Positions 17,110-23,385 of a stretch of 64,000 nt of DNA are shown here, piece by piece. The stretch's first letter is position 1. The number at the start of each line of letters is the position of its first letter. This DNA is from Caldilineaceae bacterium. GTDB taxonomy: Bacteria > Chloroflexota > Anaerolineae > Caldilineales > Caldilineaceae. The notes under the pieces are model-generated. The model saw nothing but the letters and a program-made list of their open reading frames with translations, searched no databases and had not been told where the DNA came from. The DNA is taken from assembly GCA_026645575.1 (NCBI GenBank), contig JAPKMW010000054.1:8396-72395 (forward strand), read 5' to 3'. Made by a program: the position numbers and the translations under genes.

Positions 17110-18723
17110 ATGACGCAACAGTACAGTCAGCCCCACCACACGGCCGATACCTTGGGCATATTAGGGCTGCCCGCACCCATCCAGGAATTAGCCAAACGCC
17201 GCTGGGACGCGATTATCGTCGGCGCCGGTCACAATGGCTTGACCTGCGCTGCCTATCTGGCCCGTGCCGGCAAGCAGGTCTTGGTGTTGGAAGCCAGAGA
17301 ACGGGTCGGCGGTGCCTGTACGCTGGAAGAGACCTGGCCGGGCTACCGCATTTCCCCCTGTGCCTATCTCGCCGGCCTGTTGCATCCACTGGTGGTGGAT
17401 GAATTGAACTTCCCGGCCCATGGCTATGAATGGACGCCGGCCGTGGCGGGCATGTTTGTCCCCTTTGACGACGGGTCAAGCATCCAACTGTGGGATGACG
17501 ATGTCCGTTGCGCCGAAGAGATCAAACGTTTTGCCCCTGGCGATGTCCGTGGCTGGCGCGCTATGTATGATGTGATGAAGCGCGCACGTGATGCCGTGCG
17601 CCCAGCGGGTGACGGCGATCTCTGGATCGGCCCGCCCCCCAGCCGTGAGCAGATTGAAGCGCGGCTCAAAGGCGACCAGGATGCGATCAATCTGCTTTTC
17701 AACTGGTCGATGGTCGAGTATGCCGAACATTTTTTGCAGGATGAGCGACTGCAATGCGCCGTGCTGGGCCAGGGCATCATCGGCACCAATGCCAGCCCCC
17801 ATGATCCCGGCACGGCGTCGATCCACTTTCATCACTCCTCCGGTCGGTTGAGTGGGTTGACCGGCACTTGGGGCTATGTCAAGGGCGGCATGGGCATGGT
17901 CTCCTTTATCCTCTGCGACATTGCCCGTGAGGCTGGCGCAGTGGTGGCGTCAGGTACGCCGGTTGCCCGCATTCTACCCAGCGAAGGGGTAGAATTAGCC
18001 GGTGGTGAACGCATCTACGCGCCCATTGTAGTCTCCAATGCTGACCCGCAAGTAACGTTACGCCTCTTAGGCTCTGCTGCTGATTCGGCCTGGCAACGCC
18101 AGGTGGAAGCGGTGCCGATGAAAGGTTGCACGGCCAAGCTCTCGGTCGCCTTGCATGAGTTGCCCAATTTCAAAGCCCGCCCTGGCATCTATGAACCGCA
18201 CCACAGCGGCCAGATCAACACGCCGTTGACCAAAGCCGAGTGGCAGGATTACCCCGCCATTGCCAACGCCGGTAGGTTGCCGCCCCGCTTGTGGACGGAA
18301 CTCTACTTCCAAACCGCCCATGATCCCACCATTGCCCCGCCGGGGATGCACACGATGAGCGTCTTTACCCAATATGTCCCCCACACCTTTGCCGAAGGCT
18401 CCTGGGATACCCGACGCGAGGAAGTAGCCGCACTGGCCTTTGCGTCGATTGGTCGCTACTGTAGCAACATCCCCGACGCCGTCGCCCACTACGAGGTGAT
18501 GGGGCCGCCCGACATTGAGAAAAAGGTTGGTTTAACCGGTGGTCATATCTTCCAGGGCGAATGCTTACCCGCCTACATGTGGGATCAACGCCTCGCCTAC
18601 CAAACCCCCATGCCCGGCGTCTACCTCTGTGGCGCCTGCACCCACCCCGGCGGCAGTGTCATCGCGATCAATGGGCGGAATGCGGCGATGGCGATTTTGG
18701 AGTCTGACAGGGTGACAGGGTGA
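17110..18723 (+). CDS. PYROXD2-like FAD-dependent oxidoreductase (phytoene-desaturase superfamily)
   Basis: The 537-aa protein has an N-terminal dinucleotide-binding motif DAIIVGAGHNGLTCAAYLA (about residues 34-52) with the GG motif ARERVGGACTLEE. A C-terminal flavin-binding segment reads GVYLCGACTHPGGSVIAING. The overall pattern matches PYROXD2-type proteins rather than true carotenoid desaturases; no other carotenoid gene is nearby. Substrate unknown. GGAG at 17101-17104 supports the ATG at 17110. The last codons and stop lie in a GGTGACAG tandem repeat, so the C-terminus (SDRVTG) is partly repeat-derived. Confidence 0.85.
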   Translation: MTQQYSQPHHTADTLGILGLPAPIQELAKRRWDAIIVGAGHNGLTCAAYLARAGKQVLVLEARERVGGACTLEETWPGYRISPCAYLAGLLHPLVVDELNFPAHGYEWTPAVAGMFVPFDDGSSIQLWDDDVRCAEEIKRFAPGDVRGWRAMYDVMKRARDAVRPAGDGDLWIGPPPSREQIEARLKGDQDAINLLFNWSMVEYAEHFLQDERLQCAVLGQGIIGTNASPHDPGTASIHFHHSSGRLSGLTGTWGYVKGGMGMVSFILCDIAREAGAVVASGTPVARILPSEGVELAGGERIYAPIVVSNADPQVTLRLLGSAADSAWQRQVEAVPMKGCTAKLSVALHELPNFKARPGIYEPHHSGQINTPLTKAEWQDYPAIANAGRLPPRLWTELYFQTAHDPTIAPPGMHTMSVFTQYVPHTFAEGSWDTRREEVAALAFASIGRYCSNIPDAVAHYEVMGPPDIEKKVGLTGGHIFQGECLPAYMWDQRLAYQTPMPGVYLCGACTHPGGSVIAINGRNAAMAILESDRVTG

Positions 18724-18748
18724 CAGGGTGACAGGGTGACAGGGTGAC
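18705..18748. repeat. 8-bp tandem repeat (TGACAGGG, 5.5 copies) over a stop codon
   Basis: Five perfect copies of TGACAGGG plus TGAC. The stop codon TGA of the oxidoreductase is at 18721-18723 inside the array. Because the unit is 8 bp, changes in copy number before the stop could shift the reading frame. Confidence 0.8.
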
Positions 18749-18784
18749 GTAGTCGTCAAATTACCTCACCTTGTCACCTTGTCA

Positions 18785-19567
18785 TCAGCCAGCTTGTTCC
18801 CACACCTCGCGCAACCACTGCGCACTACCCAAAAGCCAGCGCCGGTCACCGGGGATCTCCAGGCTGATGGCGCTGTCGTAGCGGAAGCTGCGCAGGGTTT
18901 GGAGTTCGCGCAGGAGGGTGATGCCGCCAGTGGGCGCGGCGCCGATAGGCAGGTATTGATGGTGGACGCCGTCGTTGTCACTGAGGCGGACGTGGACAAG
19001 ACGGTCGGCCAGGGCGAAGAGGTATTCACGGGTCATACTCTGCATGGTCTGCATATTGCCGTGACCGATGTGATAGACCAGTTTGAGATCGGGCAGGCGT
19101 TGGAAGATTTCGCGGAAATATTTGAGTTGATGGGCATTGTGCGGGCTGTTTTCCAGCGCCACGGTGACGCCTTGCGTCTGCCCATGTTTGAGGATGACAC
19201 CAAAGAGTTGGCGGTAATATTCATAGCCGGTGCGCTCATCGAGATGGGCCGGCCAGCCGCAGAAGCGGACAGTGCAAAGGGTCGCACCGACAGCGGCGGT
19301 GGCGTCGATGGCGCGACGGGTTTCGTCCATGGCCGCCTGCCGCACCAACGGCGCCGGGTTGTCGAGCGGCAGATAGGTCGCGGCCCGGCAGATCGCTTGC
19401 ACCCCTTTGTCAGCTAGCGCGGTTTTCACCTCCGCCCATTTCACACTTTCCGACGCAGCGGCGGGGGCTTCCAACGCGATGTCCAGGGTTGAAAAGCCAT
19501 TGCCGGCGGCCCACTCGATCTCGGTGGCGAGGCTGCTGCGGGGATTGGTGACGAAGCTCAATTGCAT
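18785..19567 (-). CDS. Xylose-isomerase-like TIM-barrel sugar epimerase/isomerase
   Basis: The 260-aa protein has the AP-endonuclease-2/xylose-isomerase-like TIM-barrel pattern. It starts MQLSFVTNPRSSL, with metal-ligand-type segments VALENSPHN (Glu), LVYHIGHGNM (His), LVHVRLSDND (His) and a final ISLEIPGD (Glu). It probably isomerises or epimerises a sugar or sugar-like substrate using a divalent metal. It converges on the PYROXD2-like gene. The substrate is not inferable. Confidence 0.82.
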   Translation of the reverse strand: MQLSFVTNPRSSLATEIEWAAGNGFSTLDIALEAPAAASESVKWAEVKTALADKGVQAICRAATYLPLDNPAPLVRQAAMDETRRAIDATAAVGATLCTVRFCGWPAHLDERTGYEYYRQLFGVILKHGQTQGVTVALENSPHNAHQLKYFREIFQRLPDLKLVYHIGHGNMQTMQSMTREYLFALADRLVHVRLSDNDGVHHQYLPIGAAPTGGITLLRELQTLRSFRYDSAISLEIPGDRRWLLGSAQWLREVWEQAG

Positions 19568-19639
19568 TGGATCTACTCCGTTCTAGGATGACAAGGTGGT
19601 TGGGTGATTCGGTACTTGGTCATTGCGCTTCCTCTAAAG

Positions 19640-19712
19640 CAGTTAACACGGATAGGGAAGAACACGGTTTGATTTTTATAAAATCAGTGTTTTTCCCTAT
19701 CCGTGTTAACTG
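19640..19712. repeat. 20-bp palindrome overlapping a gene 3' end
   Basis: CAGTTAACACGGATAGGGAA (19640-19659) pairs perfectly with TTCCCTATCCGTGTTAACTG (19693-19712). The second arm encodes the last residues of the membrane protein that ends at 19684, so the repeat appears to have replaced or extended that C-terminus. Confidence 0.65.
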
Positions 19713-20457
19713 GAATTTTTGTCGATCGAGCCAACACGCTACTCACCTGTACAACGATCAGCAACACCACCCCAACCACCATCACATAGATTCCCCAGCC
19801 GAGGGGAAGCGGCTCGTTATAGAGTTCACGAATGGTGGGCAGGACGCGCAGAAAGTCGCGCAGGGGAAACCAGAGCGCGGCGAGGCTCAAGAGCAGCACA
19901 ACGCTGCTGCCCACCCAGCGCGACAAGAGCGCCAGGAACGGGCTGATGGCTGCCGCCCCTAAACAGAGCGCTAAGGCCAGGATCTGTTGACGAAATTCGG
20001 GGTTGGTGAAGGTGGCCGGTCCCCAGGCGGGAGGCAGCAGGTTGAGGGCGGCGACACCGGCGATGATCAGCAACAAGACACGCATGGGCCAGGCATAGCG
20101 CCACTGCGGTCGAAACGCAGCCAGACTGAGCGCCAGACTCACGACCACCAATGGCAGATAAAAGCCCTCGCGCCAGAGTATGACCTGGCCGCCACGCACG
20201 GTGGGCAGAAATTTGACATACTCGCCCAAGTCCAGCCCGGTGACGACCAGGCCGGCGACGCGATGGGACACCCACGGGCCAACGTAGCCGGTCAGGATGA
20301 GCAGCGCGCTTAATGGTAGGAGCCAGCGGTGAAGGGTTGGGTTTCGCCAGAGAGTGTAGATCACCTTCCGGGAAGAGGTCAGCGACGGACCATCTACTTT
20401 AGCCGAATTGGTAAGCGCCGACCTCTTCCCGGCAGGGTGTGGAATGCTCATCTTCAT
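19684..20457 (-). CDS. Multi-spanning membrane protein, unknown
   Basis: The 257-aa protein is not assigned to a family. After a soluble N-terminus (about 40 residues) there are about six hydrophobic segments, for example WLLPLSALLILTGYVGPWV, LPLVVVSLALSLAAF, VLLLIIAGVAALNLLPPAW, ILALALCLGAAAISPFLALL and VMVVGVVLLIVVQVSSVLA. It is an integral cytoplasmic-membrane protein. The last residues (PVNTDREKH) come from the palindrome at 19640-19712. The DUF5647 pair lies just upstream on the same strand, 12 bp away, so they may share a transcript. Confidence 0.65.
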   Translation of the reverse strand: MKMSIPHPAGKRSALTNSAKVDGPSLTSSRKVIYTLWRNPTLHRWLLPLSALLILTGYVGPWVSHRVAGLVVTGLDLGEYVKFLPTVRGGQVILWREGFYLPLVVVSLALSLAAFRPQWRYAWPMRVLLLIIAGVAALNLLPPAWGPATFTNPEFRQQILALALCLGAAAISPFLALLSRWVGSSVVLLLSLAALWFPLRDFLRVLPTIRELYNEPLPLGWGIYVMVVGVVLLIVVQVSSVLARSTKIPVNTDREKH

Positions 20458-20469
20458 GCAAAGTTGCCG

Positions 20470-20766
20470 TTACACAGCGGCCAACAGGGGTGGTTGTTCA
20501 TAGATTGCCAATTTGCGCACACGGGAACGAATCGGCGCCAGTTCTTGCACTTCAATGTAAATGAGGGGACGCTGGCTACTGTCGTCTGTGCGTTTGGCTT
20601 GTTGGGCATTCTGAATCGCCTGTTGATTGTAGAGCGGATCGGTGCGGTCTAATAAGACAACTTGGGCGTCCGGTGGGATTTGGGCAGCCAATTCAGGATG
20701 TTCCATAAGGTAGCGCGTAAATTCAGTCAATAACTCTTTCACTTTTGCTTGATAGACCAGGTTCAT
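20470..20766 (-). CDS. DUF5647 family protein
   Basis: A 98-aa protein with the DUF5647 pattern: ELLTEFTRYLMEHPELAAQIPPDAQVVLLDRTDP (quoted in parts: EFTRYLMEHPELAAQIP, DAQVVLL) and a central QNAQQAK helix. Function unknown. The ATG at 20766 is chosen because it is preceded by a strong AAGGAGGTGA Shine-Dalgarno and overlaps the stop of the upstream gene by 4 bp (ATGA), so translation is coupled. A longer upstream frame would begin inside the partner gene. Confidence 0.75.
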   Translation of the reverse strand: MNLVYQAKVKELLTEFTRYLMEHPELAAQIPPDAQVVLLDRTDPLYNQQAIQNAQQAKRTDDSSQRPLIYIEVQELAPIRSRVRKLAIYEQPPLLAAV

Positions 20767-21083
20767 TGCGTCACCTCCTTCAAATACGCTGCACGGTAAC
20801 TCACCCAATTTTCCACAAGATCCCGCTGCCCTAATGTCAAAATTTCAGCATTGGTATCGTGTATGAAGAATTCTTTGGTTTGGGCGCCATCTGGGTGTAA
20901 CAAATCCCGATGGGGCCGACCATGCGCTGTATCATAACGTACCACCGGATGCCATTCACCATCGATCCAGGTTTCGTATTGAATGACAAAGGCGACAATC
21001 CGCCCATTTTCCCACACATGCCAATGGCGATAGCGATTTTGTTGTAGATCATCCAAATAGACAATAAAACTCGTTTCACTCAT
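20763..21083 (-). CDS. Small conserved protein paired with DUF5647
   Basis: A 106-aa protein with WHVWENGRIVAFVIQYET and the motif VRYDTAHGRPHRDLLHPDG, a pattern I associate with small uncharacterised proteins (DUF7718-like) encoded beside DUF5647-type genes. No catalytic assignment is possible, though several His and Asp residues are clustered. It overlaps the DUF5647 start by 4 bp. The two-gene, tightly coupled layout resembles a toxin-antitoxin pair, but nothing in the sequence proves that. Confidence 0.6.
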   Translation of the reverse strand: MSETSFIVYLDDLQQNRYRHWHVWENGRIVAFVIQYETWIDGEWHPVVRYDTAHGRPHRDLLHPDGAQTKEFFIHDTNAEILTLGQRDLVENWVSYRAAYLKEVTQ

Positions 21084-21251
21084 AACAAACTCTGAATGAC
21101 ATTGGGTGATGGGGTTACACAGGGATTATATCACGAGGCAGGGCAAACTATAGAAGTTATAGACAGTCTATCTGCAAGTAGAAAAATGGACACGCACAGG
21201 GACCAGATCAGCGGATTCGTGACAGGAATGGATTGTTGGCGGGGAGGGGTA

Positions 21252-21411
21252 GCGTGCGTGGCACTGACCAAGACTGCTTCGTCTACACGACGGTCCGCTG
21301 GTCAGTGCCGCGCACGCGGTGGCAGCGCGGGGGTTGGTTGATCCCGCGTGCGCGGCACTGACCGGTCGATTGGTGCAGAGGGGACGTTACCGTGGTCAGT
21401 GCCACGCACGC
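21252..21411. repeat. Four 18-bp repeats in alternating orientation
   Basis: GCGTGCGYGGCACTGACC occurs at 21252-21269 (+), 21300-21317 (-), 21346-21363 (+) and 21394-21411 (-), differing only at one T/C position. The centre-to-centre distance is close to 47 bp each time. The array lies downstream of the DGR template repeat. Each adjacent pair could fold into a hairpin. Confidence 0.8.
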
Positions 21412-21464
21412 TGCCGTGATCGTTATAGCGCGGCGGTATCTGCATACCCAAACCACAACAACGG

Positions 21465-21512
21465 GGCCCACACCAACCCGGTCGTCTACCGAACACGGGC
21501 AGGGTGTGGGCC
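21465..21512 (+). terminator. Hairpin with short T-run downstream of the DGR
   Basis: GGCCCACACC (21465-21474) pairs with GGTGTGGGCC (21503-21512) over a 28-nt loop, and is followed by GCTTTTC on the plus strand. As a terminator it would face the plus strand; on the minus strand it would be a structured 3' end for the DGR transcript without a T-run. Confidence 0.4.
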
Positions 21513-21589
21513 GCTTTTCTATTCGCCCGGTCTACCCCCCTCCAGCCTCACTCGGTTCAGATGAGGAGTAAAACACGGCCAGGAAATGG

Positions 21590-21635
21590 CTGCACCGGCT
21601 CTCATGCTGCGCTACACAAGCCGTAGCCGGTGCAG
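21590..21635 (-). other. Stem-loop in the RNA just 3' of the template repeat
   Basis: CTGCACCGGCT (21590-21600) and AGCCGGTGCAG (21625-21635) form a perfect 11-bp stem, 40 nt downstream of the template repeat on its own strand. In characterised DGRs the RNA 3' of the template is needed for cDNA priming and Avd-RT binding, so this is a candidate for that element. Confidence 0.5.
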
Positions 21636-21648
21636 AATACTAGAACAA

Positions 21649-21670
21649 ACAAGCCTGAAGACAGGTTTGT
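21649..21670 (-). other. Second small stem-loop 3' of the template repeat
   Basis: ACAAGCCTG (21649-21657) pairs with CAGGTTTGT (21662-21670) with one non-Watson-Crick position and a 4-nt loop. It ends 5 nt from the 3' end of the template repeat. Confidence 0.4.
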
Positions 21671-21675
21671 CAGAA

Positions 21676-21799
21676 AGCCGTGGAGGAGAACCCGAAAACC
21701 GATGTTGTTGTTCCGGTTGTGCGGGTTGTTGTTGTTACGGTAGGCGCAACGGGCGTTGTTATCATTGTTGTTGAACGAGCCGCCCCGCAACACGCGACC
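21676..21799 (-). repeat. DGR template repeat (TR)
   Basis: This 124-bp segment aligns without gaps to the variable repeat at 23421-23544. It begins 18 nt downstream of the avd stop codon. Read on the minus strand it is packed with AAC triplets and would encode [20 protein letters not shown] then [19 protein letters not shown]. It contains 31 adenines; 17 differ in the variable repeat and no other base does. It is a non-coding template, transcribed into RNA and copied by the reverse transcriptase with A-specific errors. Confidence 0.95.
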
Positions 21800-21817
21800 T
21801 ATCAGCCATTCCCCGCA

Positions 21818-22201
21818 TTAACGCCCGCGCATGGCGTGCGTTGTTGCTTTTTCTTCGGTGACTTTGCGCCAGCCGCCCAGTAATTTGCCCAACTCTGTCA
21901 CTATGCCCGCAGCGTGGTGATATTGCCCCAGGGTAAACCAACGCATGCGATGCACCAATCGCAAGTAGAGACGCACTTTATTCAATTGCGCATCGGCGTG
22001 GCTCAACCGTTCCAGCCGCAGTTGACCGCGCAAGCTATTCGCTTCCAGGATGCGTTCTTGAAAATCAAAGGCGGCATCCAGTAAACGACGGGTGACGGTG
22101 TGGCGATGGAGCCGGGGAAAATGATTGGTTTGTGGCACCAGCCAAGCCAGAAAATCATGGGTTTTGACAAAGAGCGGCATTTCTTCGGGGGCGGCGTTCA
22201 T
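21818..22201 (-). CDS. avd: DGR accessory variability protein Avd
   Basis: A 127-aa, strongly basic, all-helical protein with the family pattern MPLFVKTHDFLAWLVPQTNH, FPRLHRHTVTRRLLDAAFDF, ADAQLNKVRLYLRLVHRMRW and GQYHHAAGIVTELGKLLGGW. Avd forms a pentameric four-helix-bundle barrel that binds the RT and the template RNA and is required for mutagenic reverse transcription. Its ATG overlaps the stop of the RT gene (ATGA), so the two are translationally coupled. It sits between RT and TR, whereas in many DGRs avd precedes RT. Confidence 0.93.
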   Translation of the reverse strand: MNAAPEEMPLFVKTHDFLAWLVPQTNHFPRLHRHTVTRRLLDAAFDFQERILEANSLRGQLRLERLSHADAQLNKVRLYLRLVHRMRWFTLGQYHHAAGIVTELGKLLGGWRKVTEEKATTHAMRGR

Positions 22202-23256
22202 AGACGCACCGCCTGTACCATGGCCCGGCGCAAACCCCAGGTGTCGCCATAACGCACATGGTTGATCCAGCCCAGAAGCGTGGCCTGGATCGACGCCCGT
22301 TGCGTTTGGCTGTGCTGATAGTTGCCCATGAGCCGTGCCAGTTTACGCTGAAAAGCGATGCCTTTGCAGGAGCGCAAACGGCGATGGGTTGAGTAGAGAA
22401 AGAAGCCGAGAAAGCCGACGCCTTCGCCGGTCGGGCGTACTTGGGCTTTGGTTTCGTGCAGCGTCAACCGGAGTTGGGCCAGGCGGGCGATGACCGCGCT
22501 GCGCCACTGTTGCAGTTGCGCCTTGTCATCGCTAAAGAGCAGAAAATCATCGACATAGCGCAAATAGGCTGGACAACGCAAATCGCGCGTGACAAAATGG
22601 TCAAAGCTGTTCATATAACAGTTGGCCCAGAACTGGCTGGTTAAATTGCCGATGGGCAGCCCACGCGGACGGTTCAAAGCGGCATGGTCGTCACCAGGAA
22701 AATTGACCATATCGTATTCATTGCGCAAGACGCCAACGCCACTTTGTAAAATGCGGGTGATCAAACGACGGAGTCCGCCATCCTGAATACGGCGGTTCAG
22801 CGTGCGTTGCAAAATAATATGATCAATCGAGGGGAAGAATTGCTTGACGTCACATTGCAAGACATAGCGATAGCGCTTCAGCCATTGCTGACAAGTATCC
22901 AATGCCCGATGGGTGCCTTTGCCGACACGGTTGGCGTAGGAGTGGTCAATAAAGCTGCGTTCAAAGGCCGGTTCGATCACCCGACAGAGCGCATGATGCA
23001 CCACCCGATCCCGAAAGGGAGCCGCGCTGATCAACCGTTTCTTGGGTTCATGGATGGTAAAATGAGCATACGCACCAGGACGATAAGTCTCAGCGGCCAA
23101 TTCGTCGTGCAGATCGATCAGGTTATCTTCCAGCTTAAATTCAAAGAGGGCAGCAGCACGACGGCTACGTTTGCCTTTGGCGGCTTTGCGGTAGGAGAGA
23201 TAAAGATTTTCCCACTCATACACATCAGTATAGGCGCCGGTTACTTGCGTTGGCAT
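22198..23256 (-). CDS. DGR reverse transcriptase
   Basis: The 352-aa RT has motif A CDVKQFFPSIDH (catalytic Asp about residue 136), the motif IGNLTSQFWANCYMN (202-216) and the catalytic YVDDFLLF (234-241). The SQ-containing motif 4 is diagnostic of DGR RTs, replacing the QGxxxSP of retroviral and group II RTs. There is no maturase or endonuclease domain. The N-terminus carries RKAAKGKRSRRAAALFEF, typical of the class. It would copy the TR RNA into cDNA with errors at adenines. It lies about 130 bp downstream of the target gene, same strand, with a terminator-like hairpin between, so it may have its own expression level. Confidence 0.95.
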   Translation of the reverse strand: MPTQVTGAYTDVYEWENLYLSYRKAAKGKRSRRAAALFEFKLEDNLIDLHDELAAETYRPGAYAHFTIHEPKKRLISAAPFRDRVVHHALCRVIEPAFERSFIDHSYANRVGKGTHRALDTCQQWLKRYRYVLQCDVKQFFPSIDHIILQRTLNRRIQDGGLRRLITRILQSGVGVLRNEYDMVNFPGDDHAALNRPRGLPIGNLTSQFWANCYMNSFDHFVTRDLRCPAYLRYVDDFLLFSDDKAQLQQWRSAVIARLAQLRLTLHETKAQVRPTGEGVGFLGFFLYSTHRRLRSCKGIAFQRKLARLMGNYQHSQTQRASIQATLLGWINHVRYGDTWGLRRAMVQAVRL

Positions 23257-23303
23257 ACATTAAAACTCAATTTTACCAGTTAATATTACTGTATTCTTGG
23301 GCT

Positions 23304-23332
23304 AAAAAAAATCGCGGCCGCCTATCGGCGGC
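23304..23332 (-). terminator. Hairpin with T8 run after the DGR target gene
   Basis: On the minus strand GCCGCC-GATA-GGCGGC (23332-23317) is followed by CGCGA and eight T (23311-23304), an intrinsic-terminator form. The GATA tetraloop also fits the GRNA loop type reported for hairpins next to DGR target sites, so it may have a retrohoming role instead or as well. Confidence 0.6.
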
Positions 23333-23339
23333 AATCCTG

Positions 23340-23356
23340 GCGGGGGATACCCCCGC
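23340..23356. other. 7-bp GC hairpin downstream of the variable repeat
   Basis: GCGGGGG-ATA-CCCCCGC, a very stable stem with a 3-nt loop, 64 bp beyond the 3' end of VR and 29 bp after the target stop codon. Candidate cruciform that helps target-site recognition; the distance is larger than in the phage prototype. Confidence 0.45.
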
Positions 23357-23385
23357 ACCCCCAGAGGGTAGAGGGCAGAGATTTT

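Noticed and set aside
18779..19417. 212-codon plus-strand frame
   Set aside because: Antisense to the TIM-barrel isomerase, which has conserved metal-site motifs; the plus frame has none.
21252..21411. Repeat array as a CRISPR
   Set aside because: Copies alternate in orientation, there are only four, and no cas genes are in the window.
21465..21512. Hairpin region as a tRNA gene
   Set aside because: Only one acceptor-like stem is present; no D, anticodon or T arms can be drawn.
21602..21793. Minus-strand frame encoding an Asn-rich peptide as a gene
   Set aside because: It is the DGR template repeat read in the target frame; it has no start context and its AAC richness is explained by its template role.
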